From Sphaerisporangium album (GTDB lineage: Bacteria > Actinomycetota > Actinomycetes > Streptosporangiales > Streptosporangiaceae): a stretch of DNA of 64,000 nucleotides. The stretch is from positions 62,001 to 126,000 of the forward strand of contig NZ_QOIL01000004.1 of NCBI RefSeq assembly GCF_003323745.1, written 5' to 3'. The position numbers and the translations under genes were made by a program. Every line of letters begins with the position of its first letter. Within the stretch, counting starts at the first letter, position 1. Below are positions 1 to 8,065 of this stretch, piece after piece. Below the pieces are notes generated by a model. That model saw only the letters and a program-made list of their open reading frames with translations. It was not told the origin of the DNA and did not search any database.

Positions 1-516
1 CGCGTACTCCGACACGAGCGTGTTCACGTCGGTGGTGATCTGGCTCGCACTGCGGCCGTTCTGCCGGCCGGCCAGCACGATCGAGACGGCCTCGCGGCGC
101 AGCTCCCACGTCCACGAGCCGCGCCAGGCGTCGTCGGTGTCGGTGAGGGCGAACTGCTCGACGTTGTCGGCGCCGCGGTCGGCTCCGGTGTTCTCCAGGT
201 GCACGTCACCGGTGATCCACACGTCCGCGCCGGCCGTGGCGTAGGCGGAGGCCGGAAGCTCACCGAGGTCGCGGTAGTACAGCGGCGAGGTCCCGCGGAA
301 GAACGACCACGGGCTGGACGCCAGGATCTCCGTCCGGGTCAGCAGGTCGTCGTCGGTGGCCCCGTTGTTCAGCGTGTGCAGGGCGTGGTCACGCTGGTAG
401 ATCACGGCGACCGGATCCCGCGTCAACGCCGCCTCCGCCGCACCCCCCGGAACGACCAGACCCGCGACGATGATCACGGCACCCGCTAAGACGGCACCCC
501 TGGAACGTCGATTCAT
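1..516 (-). CDS. Secreted DUF2252 family protein, N-terminal part (runs off the window)
   Basis: The first 172 codons are present; the 3' end lies outside the window. The reading begins at an ATG at 516 with a basic N-terminus, a hydrophobic stretch (about residues 8-24) and an AEA-type site, so a signal peptide is likely. After it come FFRGTSPLYYRDL, then ITGDVHLENTG and LTDTDDAWRGSWTWELRR. This series (FFRG, G-D-x-H-x-x-N, D-D, W-x-W-x-L-R-R) is the pattern of DUF2252 proteins, which have a kinase-like fold; no substrate is established for them to my knowledge. A signal peptide is unusual because many actinobacterial DUF2252 proteins are cytoplasmic. No gene lies close upstream, so it is probably transcribed alone. 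Confidence 0.8.
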   Translation of the reverse strand, partial: MNRRSRGAVLAGAVIIVAGLVVPGGAAEAALTRDPVAVIYQRDHALHTLNNGATDDDLLTRTEILASSPWSFFRGTSPLYYRDLGELPASAYATAGADVWITGDVHLENTGADRGADNVEQFALTDTDDAWRGSWTWELRREAVSIVLAGRQNGRSASQITTDVNTLVSEYA

Positions 517-584
517 GCCCGAACACGTACCCCCCAAAGATGAGCACCCGATGTCCCCCACATGACACAAAAACGACACAACCG

Positions 585-610
585 AAGGCCCCCGCCGGGG
601 CGGGGGCCTT
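585..610. terminator. GC-rich hairpin, possible factor-independent terminator
   Basis: A perfect 10-bp stem (AAGGCCCCCG / CGGGGGCCTT) closes a 6-nt loop. There is no strong U tract on either side. It lies upstream of the DUF2252 gene and before a stretch of gene debris, so it may be a relic of a lost gene or insulate the DUF2252 promoter. Confidence 0.5.
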
Positions 611-689
611 CCCTGGGTTCGGGTCAGGCGTTGGGGACGCGGTCGAGGAAACCGACGGGGACATCGCCCGAGAGGGGCTGGCGACTACC

Positions 690-833
690 CGGGTCGTGGG
701 CCGACCTCAACGCGACCTGGCCCAGGTACACCAGGCACTCGGCGACACTGCAACCGCCGAGACGACCAGGGCCGAGGCAACAGAGATCTTCCGCGTACAC
801 GGTTCCCGCGAGTACGGCGAACCACCGGCGTAG
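690..833 (+). pseudogene. Remnant of a TPR-protein C-terminus
   Basis: The plus frame reads RDLAQVHQALGDTATAE followed by RAEATEIFRVHG and then a stop. This looks like the last helices of tetratricopeptide repeats as found at the ends of AfsR/SARP-type and NB-ARC/TPR regulators (typical pattern: ALGD..A...RAEAL.IF..LG). No start, ribosome binding site or upstream domain can be found, because the frame above it is terminator-like and low complexity. I read it as a decayed gene end. The match rests on pattern recognition only. Confidence 0.35.
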
Positions 834-908
834 CAGGGCCGGCCACCGTAGGAGCGGCTGAGTACGGGAACCGCCGGCGTAGCGGCCGGCCGCTGTAAGA
901 GCGGTCGG
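811..908. repeat. Imperfect 50-bp tandem duplication
   Basis: Two adjacent copies start at 811 and 861; both open with AGTACGG and then read through GGCGTAGC and GCCGGCC blocks to an AGAGCGG/AGGAGCGG end. The first copy covers the end of the TPR remnant. It is consistent with local duplication in sequence no longer under selection. Confidence 0.6.
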
Positions 909-999
909 AGGGGATTACAGCGTTTTGAAGCACGCGGGCTCATCATGGCCGTCGGCGTTCCGTCTGGGGCGCCCATGTTCGATACCGAAGGCGCCTTTC

Positions 1000-1335
1000 A
1001 TGGCTGAATTCGTGCTCCTGTCCGACCCGCGGATCGCCGCGCTCCCGGTGAAGGAGTGTGGCGATCCGCGGGTGGACCTGCGCACCATGCCGGTCATCCG
1101 CCTCGACCACCGTCTCGCCGACCCCGAAGGTGCCCGGGGCAACGCCACGCCCCCGGAGAGCGACGAGGCGTGCTACACCGCCTCCACCGAGATCTCCGAG
1201 GAGAGCCGCGGGAACCGCGGGAACCGCGACACCCTGGGCAGCGCCCTGACGTCCGCGGGCTTCGCCTTCGAGTAGTGCCTCCAGGAGGGCGTCGAGGACG
1301 CACCGACCTCCTGGCAGTTCAGAAAAGGGAAAAGC
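1000..1335 (+). pseudogene. D-Ala-D-Ala dipeptidase (VanX-like) gene with internal deletion
   Basis: The N-terminus (FVLLSDPRIAALPVKECG, then VDLR and ADPEGA) matches the start of actinobacterial VanX-type M15D dipeptidases, which cleave D-Ala-D-Ala. After residue 47 it jumps straight to the family's C-terminal segment (PPESDEACYTA, SEESRGNR, DTLGSALTSAGF). About 100 central residues are missing, including the region with the SxHxxGxAxD zinc/catalytic motif. A stop follows at 1273-1275; beyond it a shifted frame still shows a degraded copy of the usual NYPTEWWHW tail (EDAPTSWQF). The gene cannot encode an active enzyme. In intact genomes the enzyme serves wall recycling or glycopeptide tolerance. 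Confidence 0.7.
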
Positions 1336-1381
1336 ACGCTGACCGGTGTGAGGATCTGATCCGACTACTCGTAAGGACTCC

Positions 1382-2452
1382 TTAGATATTGTGTCGCCAG
1401 GGAGATCCCGGGAGAGTCTCCATGGCGCCTGAGGCTCGGCGGAGTAGAACGGCTGGATCCTCTGTGGCCCAACCGATCTCGTGGAACGAGAGACCGGTGC
1501 CACGGAACATCTGCCTGAGCCTTTCGAGTTCCGTTGGCTGGACGGTGAAAGTTAGCTGAAAGTCCACGGAATCACCGAAGATGAGGTCTGCGGTGGGAGG
1601 GGCGCCAGGTAGAGCGGAGACCGCTGCGACGAGGTCAGAGACCGGGATGGCCCTCTCGTCGACTACAAAGCCGACGTTACTGGACGTGGAGATCGATTCG
1701 ATCGTCGCCTTAAGGCCGTCAGAGGTGTCCTGGCAACTGGTGACACACCCGCTCGTACTCAGACACCGACCCTCTTGGATACGTGCCAGAGGCCGCTGCC
1801 ACGAGGAAAGAAGCAGCCGCTCCTTCTCGTCTTCGACTGATGCGCCCTCGGGTTTGAGGACGCCAAAGTACTTTTGTGCCGCGGCCGCGATTCCAGTATA
1901 GCCGGTAACACACAAACGGTCACCGGGTCTCGCGCCCGAGCGTAGAAGAGCGCGGCCCGATTCGATCACACCCACTGCGGCACCCGAAAGAATAAGTCTC
2001 TCGGCTGTACCGATATCACCGCCCACGTTGGGAGCCCCGACTCGATCGCAGGCATCATTGATGCCATTGATCACCGCACGGAACGTATCATCGGTCATGG
2101 TACGTGGATAACGGATCACCGATAGCAGAGCAATCGGGTTGGCTCCCATGGCCGCGATATCACTGAAGTTGGCCATAGCGAGGTAGTAGCCCACATCGTA
2201 CTCGTTCAAGTGGCCGAGTTCGTACAGCATGAACTTGGCACCCCGTACGTAGTCGGAACCGAGCACGATGTCCTGTTGCCCATCGAGGTGAAAGACCGCG
2301 CAGTCATCCTGGGCGTCTGCGCCGACTTTAAGCTCGACCTCCTCCCCACCGGATAGTCTCGTAGACCAGTTCTTGCTTTGGCCGGCGAAAACCGAGCCGA
2401 TGATATTTGCTAGACGGGTTGGTTCATCCGAGATGTCCGTCAAGTCTGCCAT
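1382..2452 (-). CDS. ThiL/AIR-synthase-like ATP-binding protein
   Basis: 356 residues with the PurM/ThiL fold signature: DDCAVF near residue 50 (the Asp-rich Mg-ATP motif), GSDYV, ANFSDIAAMGANP (about residue 95), GGDIG (about 145), GARPGDRLCVTG, and CQDTSDGL in the C-terminal half. ThiL phosphorylates thiamine monophosphate; other relatives (PurM, SelD, HypE) use ATP to activate oxygen. The length fits ThiL, but the sequence is far from housekeeping ThiL and no thiamine genes are near, so the substrate is open. A good GAGGAGG site precedes the ATG. It lies 45 bp downstream of the HIT-like gene at 2498-3283, so the two are probably co-transcribed. Base composition is more AT-rich than the flanks, suggesting acquisition. 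Confidence 0.75.
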   Translation of the reverse strand: MADLTDISDEPTRLANIIGSVFAGQSKNWSTRLSGGEEVELKVGADAQDDCAVFHLDGQQDIVLGSDYVRGAKFMLYELGHLNEYDVGYYLAMANFSDIAAMGANPIALLSVIRYPRTMTDDTFRAVINGINDACDRVGAPNVGGDIGTAERLILSGAAVGVIESGRALLRSGARPGDRLCVTGYTGIAAAAQKYFGVLKPEGASVEDEKERLLLSSWQRPLARIQEGRCLSTSGCVTSCQDTSDGLKATIESISTSSNVGFVVDERAIPVSDLVAAVSALPGAPPTADLIFGDSVDFQLTFTVQPTELERLRQMFRGTGLSFHEIGWATEDPAVLLRRASGAMETLPGSPWRHNI

Positions 2453-2497
2453 GTCTACCTCCTCTATCCCGGTGAATGATCATTGCGTCGCTCGCGC

Positions 2498-3283
2498 CTA
2501 GGTCGGCGCCGGATTTTCGAAGCGCCAGGAGCGTGTCCGCGCCATGGTCTCACGGTGTGCGTCCTTTCGGACGACAACTGCCCAATCCCACTCTGGGGCA
2601 GGGATGCCAAGGACCTCAGCAGCCACTGAACGTAAGTACTGCCGTGGCATCGCGTGGACGGCTTTGTACACCATATGGTCGCTGTCATCGGAGCGGTAAT
2701 AGTACGGTGCACTGGAAAACGCTGAATCAGCGAGGCGGGTCATATCGCTTAAATGCACTCCGTGAAGCCCGTCACGAGTCATGATACGGTCCACCGAGTC
2801 GGCATCGATCGGCAGGAAATGCCAGTGTGCGTGGGTGATGCAGGCCGATCCATCCATCTCCGCCGTGGATCCGTGCTCGAATATCAGCGGGGGGCCGAAA
2901 GTGGCGGAGTAATTTGTGTATATCGCTGCCCGGAAGCGGGCGACCTCGTGTTCATGATCTCGGATTATCTGCGAAAAACTGTAATAGTGGCGGTTGGATA
3001 CAAGTAGCAGGTGACCGACGGTCAGCGGTGATAGGTCCGCGATCAGACTGAGATTGTGGCTCCGTGCGATGAGGCGGCTGGGTGGGTTCCCCTGGTAGGT
3101 ATGTAGATAGCTTGTATCCATGTCCCCGGCGAGCTCCTGGCATAAATCGGCCCCGGCGCACCGCGCGACCTTGTCTCCCGATGTAACCACCTCCAGTTGC
3201 GGGGGGAACCAATTGGGCGGTATGTCCTGCTTGTGTCGCCGAAGCACAAATCCTAAGCGCCGGGCCGATCGTAGGACTACCAT
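2498..3283 (-). CDS. HIT-superfamily (histidine triad / GalT-like) protein
   Basis: 261 residues. The histidine triad appears as HAHWHFLPI near residue 155, preceded by the usual HIT strand pattern (LIARSHNLSLIADL, then GHLLLVSNRHY near residues 70-100). HIT proteins hydrolyse or transfer nucleotidyl groups (AMP-X, Ap4A, GalT-type uridylyl transfer) with the central His as nucleophile. The protein is twice the size of a Hint hydrolase and has N- and C-terminal extensions, which fits the GalT/Ap4A phosphorylase branch better. It is the first gene of a two-gene unit with the ThiL-like gene and is divergent from the gene at 3350, with 66 bp between them that must hold both promoters. Confidence 0.7.
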   Translation of the reverse strand: MVVLRSARRLGFVLRRHKQDIPPNWFPPQLEVVTSGDKVARCAGADLCQELAGDMDTSYLHTYQGNPPSRLIARSHNLSLIADLSPLTVGHLLLVSNRHYYSFSQIIRDHEHEVARFRAAIYTNYSATFGPPLIFEHGSTAEMDGSACITHAHWHFLPIDADSVDRIMTRDGLHGVHLSDMTRLADSAFSSAPYYYRSDDSDHMVYKAVHAMPRQYLRSVAAEVLGIPAPEWDWAVVVRKDAHRETMARTRSWRFENPAPT

Positions 3284-3349
3284 AGCGAGACATGGTTACA
3301 CAGCTAGTCGCTTACGGTCGGCCCAAAACTTGAAAATGGACGCTTCCTT

Positions 3350-4117
3350 ATGCGCCTGAGAACCGCTCGAATGCTCGACAAAGGGACAGTGCTGCTGGGA
3401 ACGCTGTGTCTCGGCGCACGTCAGTACAATATTCCCTCTGCGCTGTTCTGGGAACAGGTCGTCGCGGAGGCCGGCTATGCGGTCTTTCTGCTGATTCTCG
3501 TCATAGGTGTCTTTGGCGTCTTCTCTCCATGGGAGAGTCTCACGGAGAACTCGCGCCTGAATGGCAGGGTCGGCATGCAGCGTCAGATTCTCAGCACATT
3601 TGGTCAGTTGCTGGATATGGGAAGGCGAATCAAGCCGGCTATCAACATAACTGATCCAAGCCTGCATATCTGGCGAAGAAAGCGGACCTTAAGGCATCCG
3701 TTGAGTGGCGAACTTCTACGCGTGGCCACGTACCGGCTGGGGGCCACGCCGGCTACGAGGAGTTTTCACCCAACCCGAGGGATAGGCGTGATCGGGCTAT
3801 GTTGGAAATATGACAAAGAGATCGGAGTGGACGTGGCGGAGCTATCTCAAAACCTGACAGATAGCTCCCGGTTCGCTGACTACCAATCGCACCATGGTGT
3901 GGATGCGGTCATGGGGCTATCTTGGGATGAGTTCTGTCGGATCAATCATCGCGGCGCTGTTTTCGCGACGCCCGTTCGAGATGGTCGCTCGAAGTTCGTC
4001 GGCTGCGTCAGCTTCGATGTCGCGCATGGCTATACACAATTAAACGGCCACCATCTCTGGCATGAGTTGAATCGACTTAGTAACATAATCGGCCATGAAG
4101 GATTCCAGGATGTCTGA
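3350..4117 (+). CDS. Membrane-anchored protein with possible GAF-like sensor domain
   Basis: 255 residues, not recognised with certainty. Residues about 31-60 contain a strongly hydrophobic segment (AVFLLILVIGVFGVF) predicted to span the membrane. The C-terminal 120 residues are soluble and show GIGVIGLCWKYDKE, then RGAVFATPVRDG and FVGCVSFDV. This G-x-G-V-x-G-x-x-W ... A-x-P-V ... G-V-S-x-D pattern resembles small-molecule-binding GAF domains. I infer a membrane-attached sensor. It overlaps the methyltransferase gene by 8 bp (start at 4110), so translation is probably coupled. Codon use is AT-rich relative to the window. The ATG at 3371 is an alternative start. Confidence 0.55.
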   Translation: MRLRTARMLDKGTVLLGTLCLGARQYNIPSALFWEQVVAEAGYAVFLLILVIGVFGVFSPWESLTENSRLNGRVGMQRQILSTFGQLLDMGRRIKPAINITDPSLHIWRRKRTLRHPLSGELLRVATYRLGATPATRSFHPTRGIGVIGLCWKYDKEIGVDVAELSQNLTDSSRFADYQSHHGVDAVMGLSWDEFCRINHRGAVFATPVRDGRSKFVGCVSFDVAHGYTQLNGHHLWHELNRLSNIIGHEGFQDV

Positions 4118-4784
4118 TACAGCCGAAGGTCCGACTCCGTCCTATCGCAAGATTGTCGGAAGAACGCGTGAAGCATACGACCGCAATGCGTCGGAGTATG
4201 GATCATTGACCGCCATGTACGAGAGCTTTCCCGGGTTGAAGAACGAGGTGATATCGTTCGTTCGTTCTGCTCCGGCCGAAGGGGCGATTCTCGACCTTGG
4301 TGCCGGCGGGGGTAGGGATTCCAGATATATCTCTACTCTGGGGCGGGCCGTGGTTGCCGCGGATATCTCCCTGAGTATGATTCGCCATGCCCGCTCGGGT
4401 GTGGCAACCGATATACGAGCTGGTATGACGGGACCTGTTGGCTATGTGCAGTCGGACATCCTGGATCTTCCCTTTGCCGATAGGGCGTTCTCAGGAGTTT
4501 GGGCGTGCGCAAGCCTTCTCCACCTACCGTCAGTCGATCTTGTAGGAGCCTTGAAAGAGATCGCCCGGGTCCTTCGGTTCAATGGTGTGGTTTCCATAAG
4601 CATGAAGGAGGGGGCTGGTGAAGGGTGGCGTCATGGTGGGAGCCTGCAAGGGGCTCGCTGGTTCACGCTAACGACCCCAGCGCAGATTCTGGATATGCTG
4701 TCGATCGTTGGTTTCGACGGCATGGCGTCCAGGTATAGCGGCAGAGAGGGCTGGTTCGTCGCGACTGCTAGGAAGTTTTCCTAA
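4110..4784 (+). CDS. Class I SAM-dependent methyltransferase
   Basis: Residues 45-60 read ILDLGAGGGRDSRYIS, the motif I SAM-binding loop; motif II follows as VVAADIS, and DILDLPFADRAFSGVWA with SLLHLP gives motifs III/IV of the UbiE/Methyltransf_11 type. I prefer the ATG at 4110 because AAGGA at 4098-4102 sits 7 nt upstream; an in-frame ATG at 4095 would add five residues. The start overlaps the end of the membrane/GAF-like gene, indicating coupling. The methyl acceptor is unknown. Its stop codon overlaps the stop of the converging HIT gene (4781-4784). Confidence 0.85.
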   Translation: MSDTAEGPTPSYRKIVGRTREAYDRNASEYGSLTAMYESFPGLKNEVISFVRSAPAEGAILDLGAGGGRDSRYISTLGRAVVAADISLSMIRHARSGVATDIRAGMTGPVGYVQSDILDLPFADRAFSGVWACASLLHLPSVDLVGALKEIARVLRFNGVVSISMKEGAGEGWRHGGSLQGARWFTLTTPAQILDMLSIVGFDGMASRYSGREGWFVATARKFS

Positions 4785-5329
4785 TCATCGAGTGGATTCT
4801 TCCACGCGTCAGGGTCGCAATTCGGTACTATTTGCCGTATTCCTCCTCTCGGGTCGGGCACGTCACCCATGTAGCGCGGTATGACATGAATATGAAGGTG
4901 ATCGACGCTTCTCCCCGCTGCGACGCCTTCGTTCACACCGATGGTGTATCCATCAGGACTGTGTGCGCGGTCGAGTATCTGTTGCGACTGCCGAATAAGA
5001 GAATAGGCAGATTTGATCTCCCGCTGTGACAGATCGAAGAACGATATCACGTGCCGCTTCGGTACTATCTCGATATGCCCTGGCGTCGCCGGGAAATTGT
5101 CGTATCGACTGTAAAAGTTACTGTTTTCGCACATGACTCGATTTAGGGATGGATCGTCTTTATGGCAAAAGAGGCAAGTTGTGACGGTTCTGTCCCCCTT
5201 TGGTCGACGGAATGCCGCGAACCTGAATCCCAATATGTCGGCGACTTTGGTCCATATTCTATGTTTCAGGCCCGTCCATCTGTTTGATGGTCTGATCAGG
5301 CCGTTGCTCGTATCTGAATCGCTTGGCAT
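4781..5329 (-). CDS. HIT family hydrolase (second copy in the island)
   Basis: The C-terminal 110 residues are a classic HIT domain: TTCLFCHKD, then NFPATPGHIEIVPKRHV, and the triad HLHIHVIPR. CLFC and the triad are typical of Hint/FHIT-like nucleotide phosphoramidase or AMP-hydrolase proteins. The open frame extends to 5539, but the extra 70 codons look non-coding and lack a ribosome binding site, so I place the start at the ATG at 5329; this is not certain. The convergent overlap with the methyltransferase and shared AT-richer composition tie it to the same island. A HIT hydrolase beside a methyltransferase, a ThiL-like enzyme and another HIT protein hints at a nucleotide-conjugated metabolite. 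Confidence 0.7.
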   Translation of the reverse strand: MPSDSDTSNGLIRPSNRWTGLKHRIWTKVADILGFRFAAFRRPKGDRTVTTCLFCHKDDPSLNRVMCENSNFYSRYDNFPATPGHIEIVPKRHVISFFDLSQREIKSAYSLIRQSQQILDRAHSPDGYTIGVNEGVAAGRSVDHLHIHVIPRYMGDVPDPRGGIRQIVPNCDPDAWKNPLDD

Positions 5330-6201
5330 GGTTACAGTGGTCACCGCACCCCTTCCTTGCCCGATGGACTGGTCGGGCGGACGTTTAGTGCAATCCTGAT
5401 CGATTTTGCTCGCCAACATCTTGACGCACACTATCGGCTGCCGCAGGTCGTTCACGCAACTTCCTGTACAAGCAACACAGTGCTTACAGGTAGCTTGCAG
5501 ATGGATCAGGGGTCTTAGGGCGTGTGCTGACCTACCCAAAGTGATGAGTCCATCACGGATGGGGCGTTCTGACAGGCGTGCAGCTCCGTTGCGGCAAGGC
5601 GCAAAGCCGGCAGTGTTACGGAAGGTGGCCGGGGGCTTGGCCCTATGCAGGCAGTGAGGGCATCAACGCACCGCCCATCGGCGCCTGGACTGTCTTTCTG
5701 CTACCACATGCGGTTGCGATCGCAGGGCGCTGTCCAAGTTCGTGCTGGTAGGCGGCGTGGTAGCCGTGAAATGCATAACAGCGTGGCAAGCCCGTCCAGA
5801 GGGATCCAGGTCTGTAGCCATCCGCAGTTAAGGCCACTCCAAATTGCTGATTTGGGTCGATGCCGCCATTCGGCGCTAAACGGGCCGGAATGTGATCTGT
5901 TGGCGTGGCGTTATAGGCCGGTCCGCTGGACTCGTCCCTGAGTGGTCGCTCGCTGTCTTGGCCTCGGCTGGACGAGGCTTTGTTCAGCGATGGTGCGGCC
6001 TACCCGATCGGCTCTGGGGTTTCCTTGAGAGGCCGTGCTTGGCTGACGTTGACACACCGGCCTGTGCGGTGGCCGTGACCGTCAGGCTCCGCACCCGTGC
6101 AGCTAAAGGGTGTATTCACCAGCGCAGAAGAGTCCCGGATCGAGGTAGTCAGGAGTTGCCGAGGGACGCTAGGGAACGTCCCTCAGCGGGTTGAGCGCGG
6201 G
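5330..6201. other. Long intergenic stretch, no supported gene
   Basis: About 870 bases between the second HIT gene and the glycan operon end. Several short frames cross it, but none shows a domain, consistent codon bias or a ribosome binding site. It may hold the promoter of the HIT gene, decayed DNA at the right edge of the AT-richer island and, at its end, the operon terminator. Confidence 0.5.
6161..6184 (-). terminator. Candidate terminator of the glycan operon
   Basis: Perfect 8-bp arms GAGGGACG / CGTCCCTC around an 8-nt loop lie 18 bp beyond the stop codon of the last gene in the minus-strand operon. No U tract follows, as is common in actinomycetes. Confidence 0.5.
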
Positions 6202-7299
6202 TCAGAGGTGGTTGAGGATTTTTTCGAGGGTTTCTGCTACCTGTTCCTGCTGGCTGGGGGTCAGGTGGGGGTGCATGGGGAGGCTGAGGATTTCGGCGGC
6301 GGCCTTCTCGGCCACGGGGAAGTCGCCGGGGGCGTAGCCGAGGTACTGGAACGCCGGTTGCAGGTGTACGGGGGTCGGGTAGTGGATCTGGGCCTGGATT
6401 CCGGCGGCGTGCAGGCTGGTCATCACCTTGTCGCGCGAGGGGACGCGGACGACGTACAGGTGCCAGACGTGCAGGTTGCCGGGCGCGGTGCGCGGCAGGC
6501 GGACGCCCTCGATGCCGGACAGCAGCTTGTCGTAGCGCTCGGCCGCCGCGCGGCGCAGTTCGTTCCACCGGGCCAGGCGCTTGAGCTTGGCGCGCAGCAC
6601 CACGGCCTGCAGGGTGTCGAGGCGCGAGTTGAAGCCGAGCGTCTCGTGCCGGTACTTGGCCTCGCTGCCGTGGTTGGTCAGCAGCCGGACGGCGCGCGCC
6701 AGCTCCGGTGAGGAGGTGAGGACGGCGCCCGCCTCGCCGTACGCGCCGAGGTTCTTGCCCGGGTAGAAGCTGGTCGCGGCCAGGCCCACGGCCGGGCGGT
6801 TCTGCTGCTCGGAGCCCTGCGACTGCGCGGCGTCCTCGACCAGGGTCAGGCCGCGGCGGGTGGCGAGGTCCTGGACGGCCGCCATGGGCGCCTGCTGGCC
6901 GTACAGGTGGACGGGCAGGATCGCCGCGGTGTCCGGGCCTACGGCGGCCTCGGCGGACGCGGGGTCGATGAGCAGGTGGTCGTCGTCGCAGTCGGCGAGC
7001 ACGGGACGCAGCCCGGCGCGGACGACGGCCTCGGCGGTGGCGACGAACGTGTTGGCGGGCAGCACGGCCTCCGCCCCGGCAGGGGCGCCGGCGGCGCGCA
7101 GGGCGAGCTCGATCGCGTCGGTGCCGTTGCCGATGCCGATGCAGTGCGGTACGCCGGAGTACTCGGCGTACTCCTTCTCGAAGGCCGCGACGTCGGGCCC
7201 CTGGACGAAGGCGGTGTCCTGGAGTACCCGGTCGAACCCCTGGAGCACCTCCTCGGCCACCTCGGCGTGGGCGGCGCGCAGGTCGACGAATGGGATCAT
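6202..7299 (-). CDS. DegT/DnrJ/EryC1 sugar aminotransferase
   Basis: 365 residues opening with MIPFVDLRAAHAEV, the usual start of PLP-dependent NDP-sugar aminotransferases. GNGTDAIELALRAAG, EDAAQSQGS and the active-site segment SFYPGKNLGAYGEAG are visible; the K in PGKNLG should carry PLP. These enzymes aminate 3- or 4-keto NDP-sugars with glutamate. The start is fixed by its 4-bp ATGA overlap with the acetyltransferase gene upstream (7296-7299). Paired with that NeuD/PglD-type enzyme it probably makes an N-acetylated amino sugar. It is the last gene of the operon. Confidence 0.9.
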   Translation of the reverse strand: MIPFVDLRAAHAEVAEEVLQGFDRVLQDTAFVQGPDVAAFEKEYAEYSGVPHCIGIGNGTDAIELALRAAGAPAGAEAVLPANTFVATAEAVVRAGLRPVLADCDDDHLLIDPASAEAAVGPDTAAILPVHLYGQQAPMAAVQDLATRRGLTLVEDAAQSQGSEQQNRPAVGLAATSFYPGKNLGAYGEAGAVLTSSPELARAVRLLTNHGSEAKYRHETLGFNSRLDTLQAVVLRAKLKRLARWNELRRAAAERYDKLLSGIEGVRLPRTAPGNLHVWHLYVVRVPSRDKVMTSLHAAGIQAQIHYPTPVHLQPAFQYLGYAPGDFPVAEKAAAEILSLPMHPHLTPSQQEQVAETLEKILNHL

Positions 7300-7967
7300 T
7301 TGCTGTGCTCCGTGATCACTGTGGCGGGACGGATGAACCGTGCGGGCACCCCTGCCCAAACCTCTCGGGCGGGGACGTTCTTGGTGACGACGGCGCCCAT
7401 GCCGACGAGGGCGTGGGCGCCGATGGTGAGGTTCTCGCGGACGAGCGCGCCGGAGCCGACGTAGGCGCCGCGCTCGACGCGCACGCCGCCGGCCAGGCGG
7501 CATCCCGCCGCGAGCGTGACGAAGTCCTCGACGACGTCGTCGTGGGTGAGGGTGACGTGGGGCATGACGCACACGTGGGCGCCCACGGTGACGGCGGCGG
7601 TCAGTACGACCTGGGCCAGCACGACCGATCCCGGGCCGATGGTGGACGAGCGGGACACGCTCGCGGCCGGGTGCACCAGCGTGGCGTACCGCTGGGGGGG
7701 CAGACCGAGGCGGGCGGCGATGCGGGAGCGTACGGCGTTGTCCTGGGGGTTCGCGGTGCAGATGACGATCTTGGCGTCCTCGCGCTTGACCGCCTCGTCG
7801 GACCCGGCCAGGACGGGCACGCCGTCCACGATCGTGCCGTGCTTGGCGGGGTCGTCGTCGAGGTGGCCGAGCAGGTCCCACGTGGGGGACACGTCGTTGA
7901 TCGCGTGGACGACCTGGACGGTCTCGCGGGCCAGGCCGCCCGCCCCGACGATCAGAAGCGGCGTCAT
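7296..7967 (-). CDS. NeuD/PglD-type sugar O/N-acetyltransferase
   Basis: 223 residues with two parts: an N-terminal Rossmann-like domain (LLIVGAGGLARE at residues 4-15) and a C-terminal left-handed beta helix with hexapeptide periodicity (GPGSVV, GAHVCV, GAYVGSGALV, GAHALVGMGAVV). This is the architecture of PglD, NeuD and related acetyl-CoA-dependent sugar acetyltransferases, which act on 4-amino sugars or sialic acids as trimers. A catalytic His is plausible in PHVTLTHDD. ATGA overlaps link it to the mini-ORF upstream (7964-7967) and to the aminotransferase downstream. The substrate would be the amino sugar made by one of the two DegT enzymes. Confidence 0.88.
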   Translation of the reverse strand: MTPLLIVGAGGLARETVQVVHAINDVSPTWDLLGHLDDDPAKHGTIVDGVPVLAGSDEAVKREDAKIVICTANPQDNAVRSRIAARLGLPPQRYATLVHPAASVSRSSTIGPGSVVLAQVVLTAAVTVGAHVCVMPHVTLTHDDVVEDFVTLAAGCRLAGGVRVERGAYVGSGALVRENLTIGAHALVGMGAVVTKNVPAREVWAGVPARFIRPATVITEHSK

Positions 7968-8065
7968 CGGGGCTCCTTCGCGATCGGGGTGATGGACATC
8001 ATCATCGGCGGCGCCACGAGCGTCCCTACGGGCGGGACCCGCCGCGGGTTCATCGGAGCGGTCAC
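7964..8065 (-). CDS. Mini-ORF (33 residues) bridging flippase and acetyltransferase genes
   Basis: A GTG at 8065 overlaps the flippase stop (GTGA at 8062-8065), and its own TGA overlaps the acetyltransferase ATG (ATGA at 7964-7967). The product would be MTAPMNPRRVPPVGTLVAPP followed by a Met-rich MMMSITPIAKEPR tail. No family is recognised. The double overlap argues that it is translated, as a tiny protein or as a ribosome bridge that keeps the next gene coupled. It could also be what remains of a deleted glycan gene. Confidence 0.45.
   Translation of the reverse strand: MTAPMNPRRVPPVGTLVAPPMMMSITPIAKEPR

Noticed and set aside
5645-6194. Small plus-strand ORFs in the gap after the HIT gene
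   Set aside because: They lack domains, start sites and codon bias; several overlap one another.
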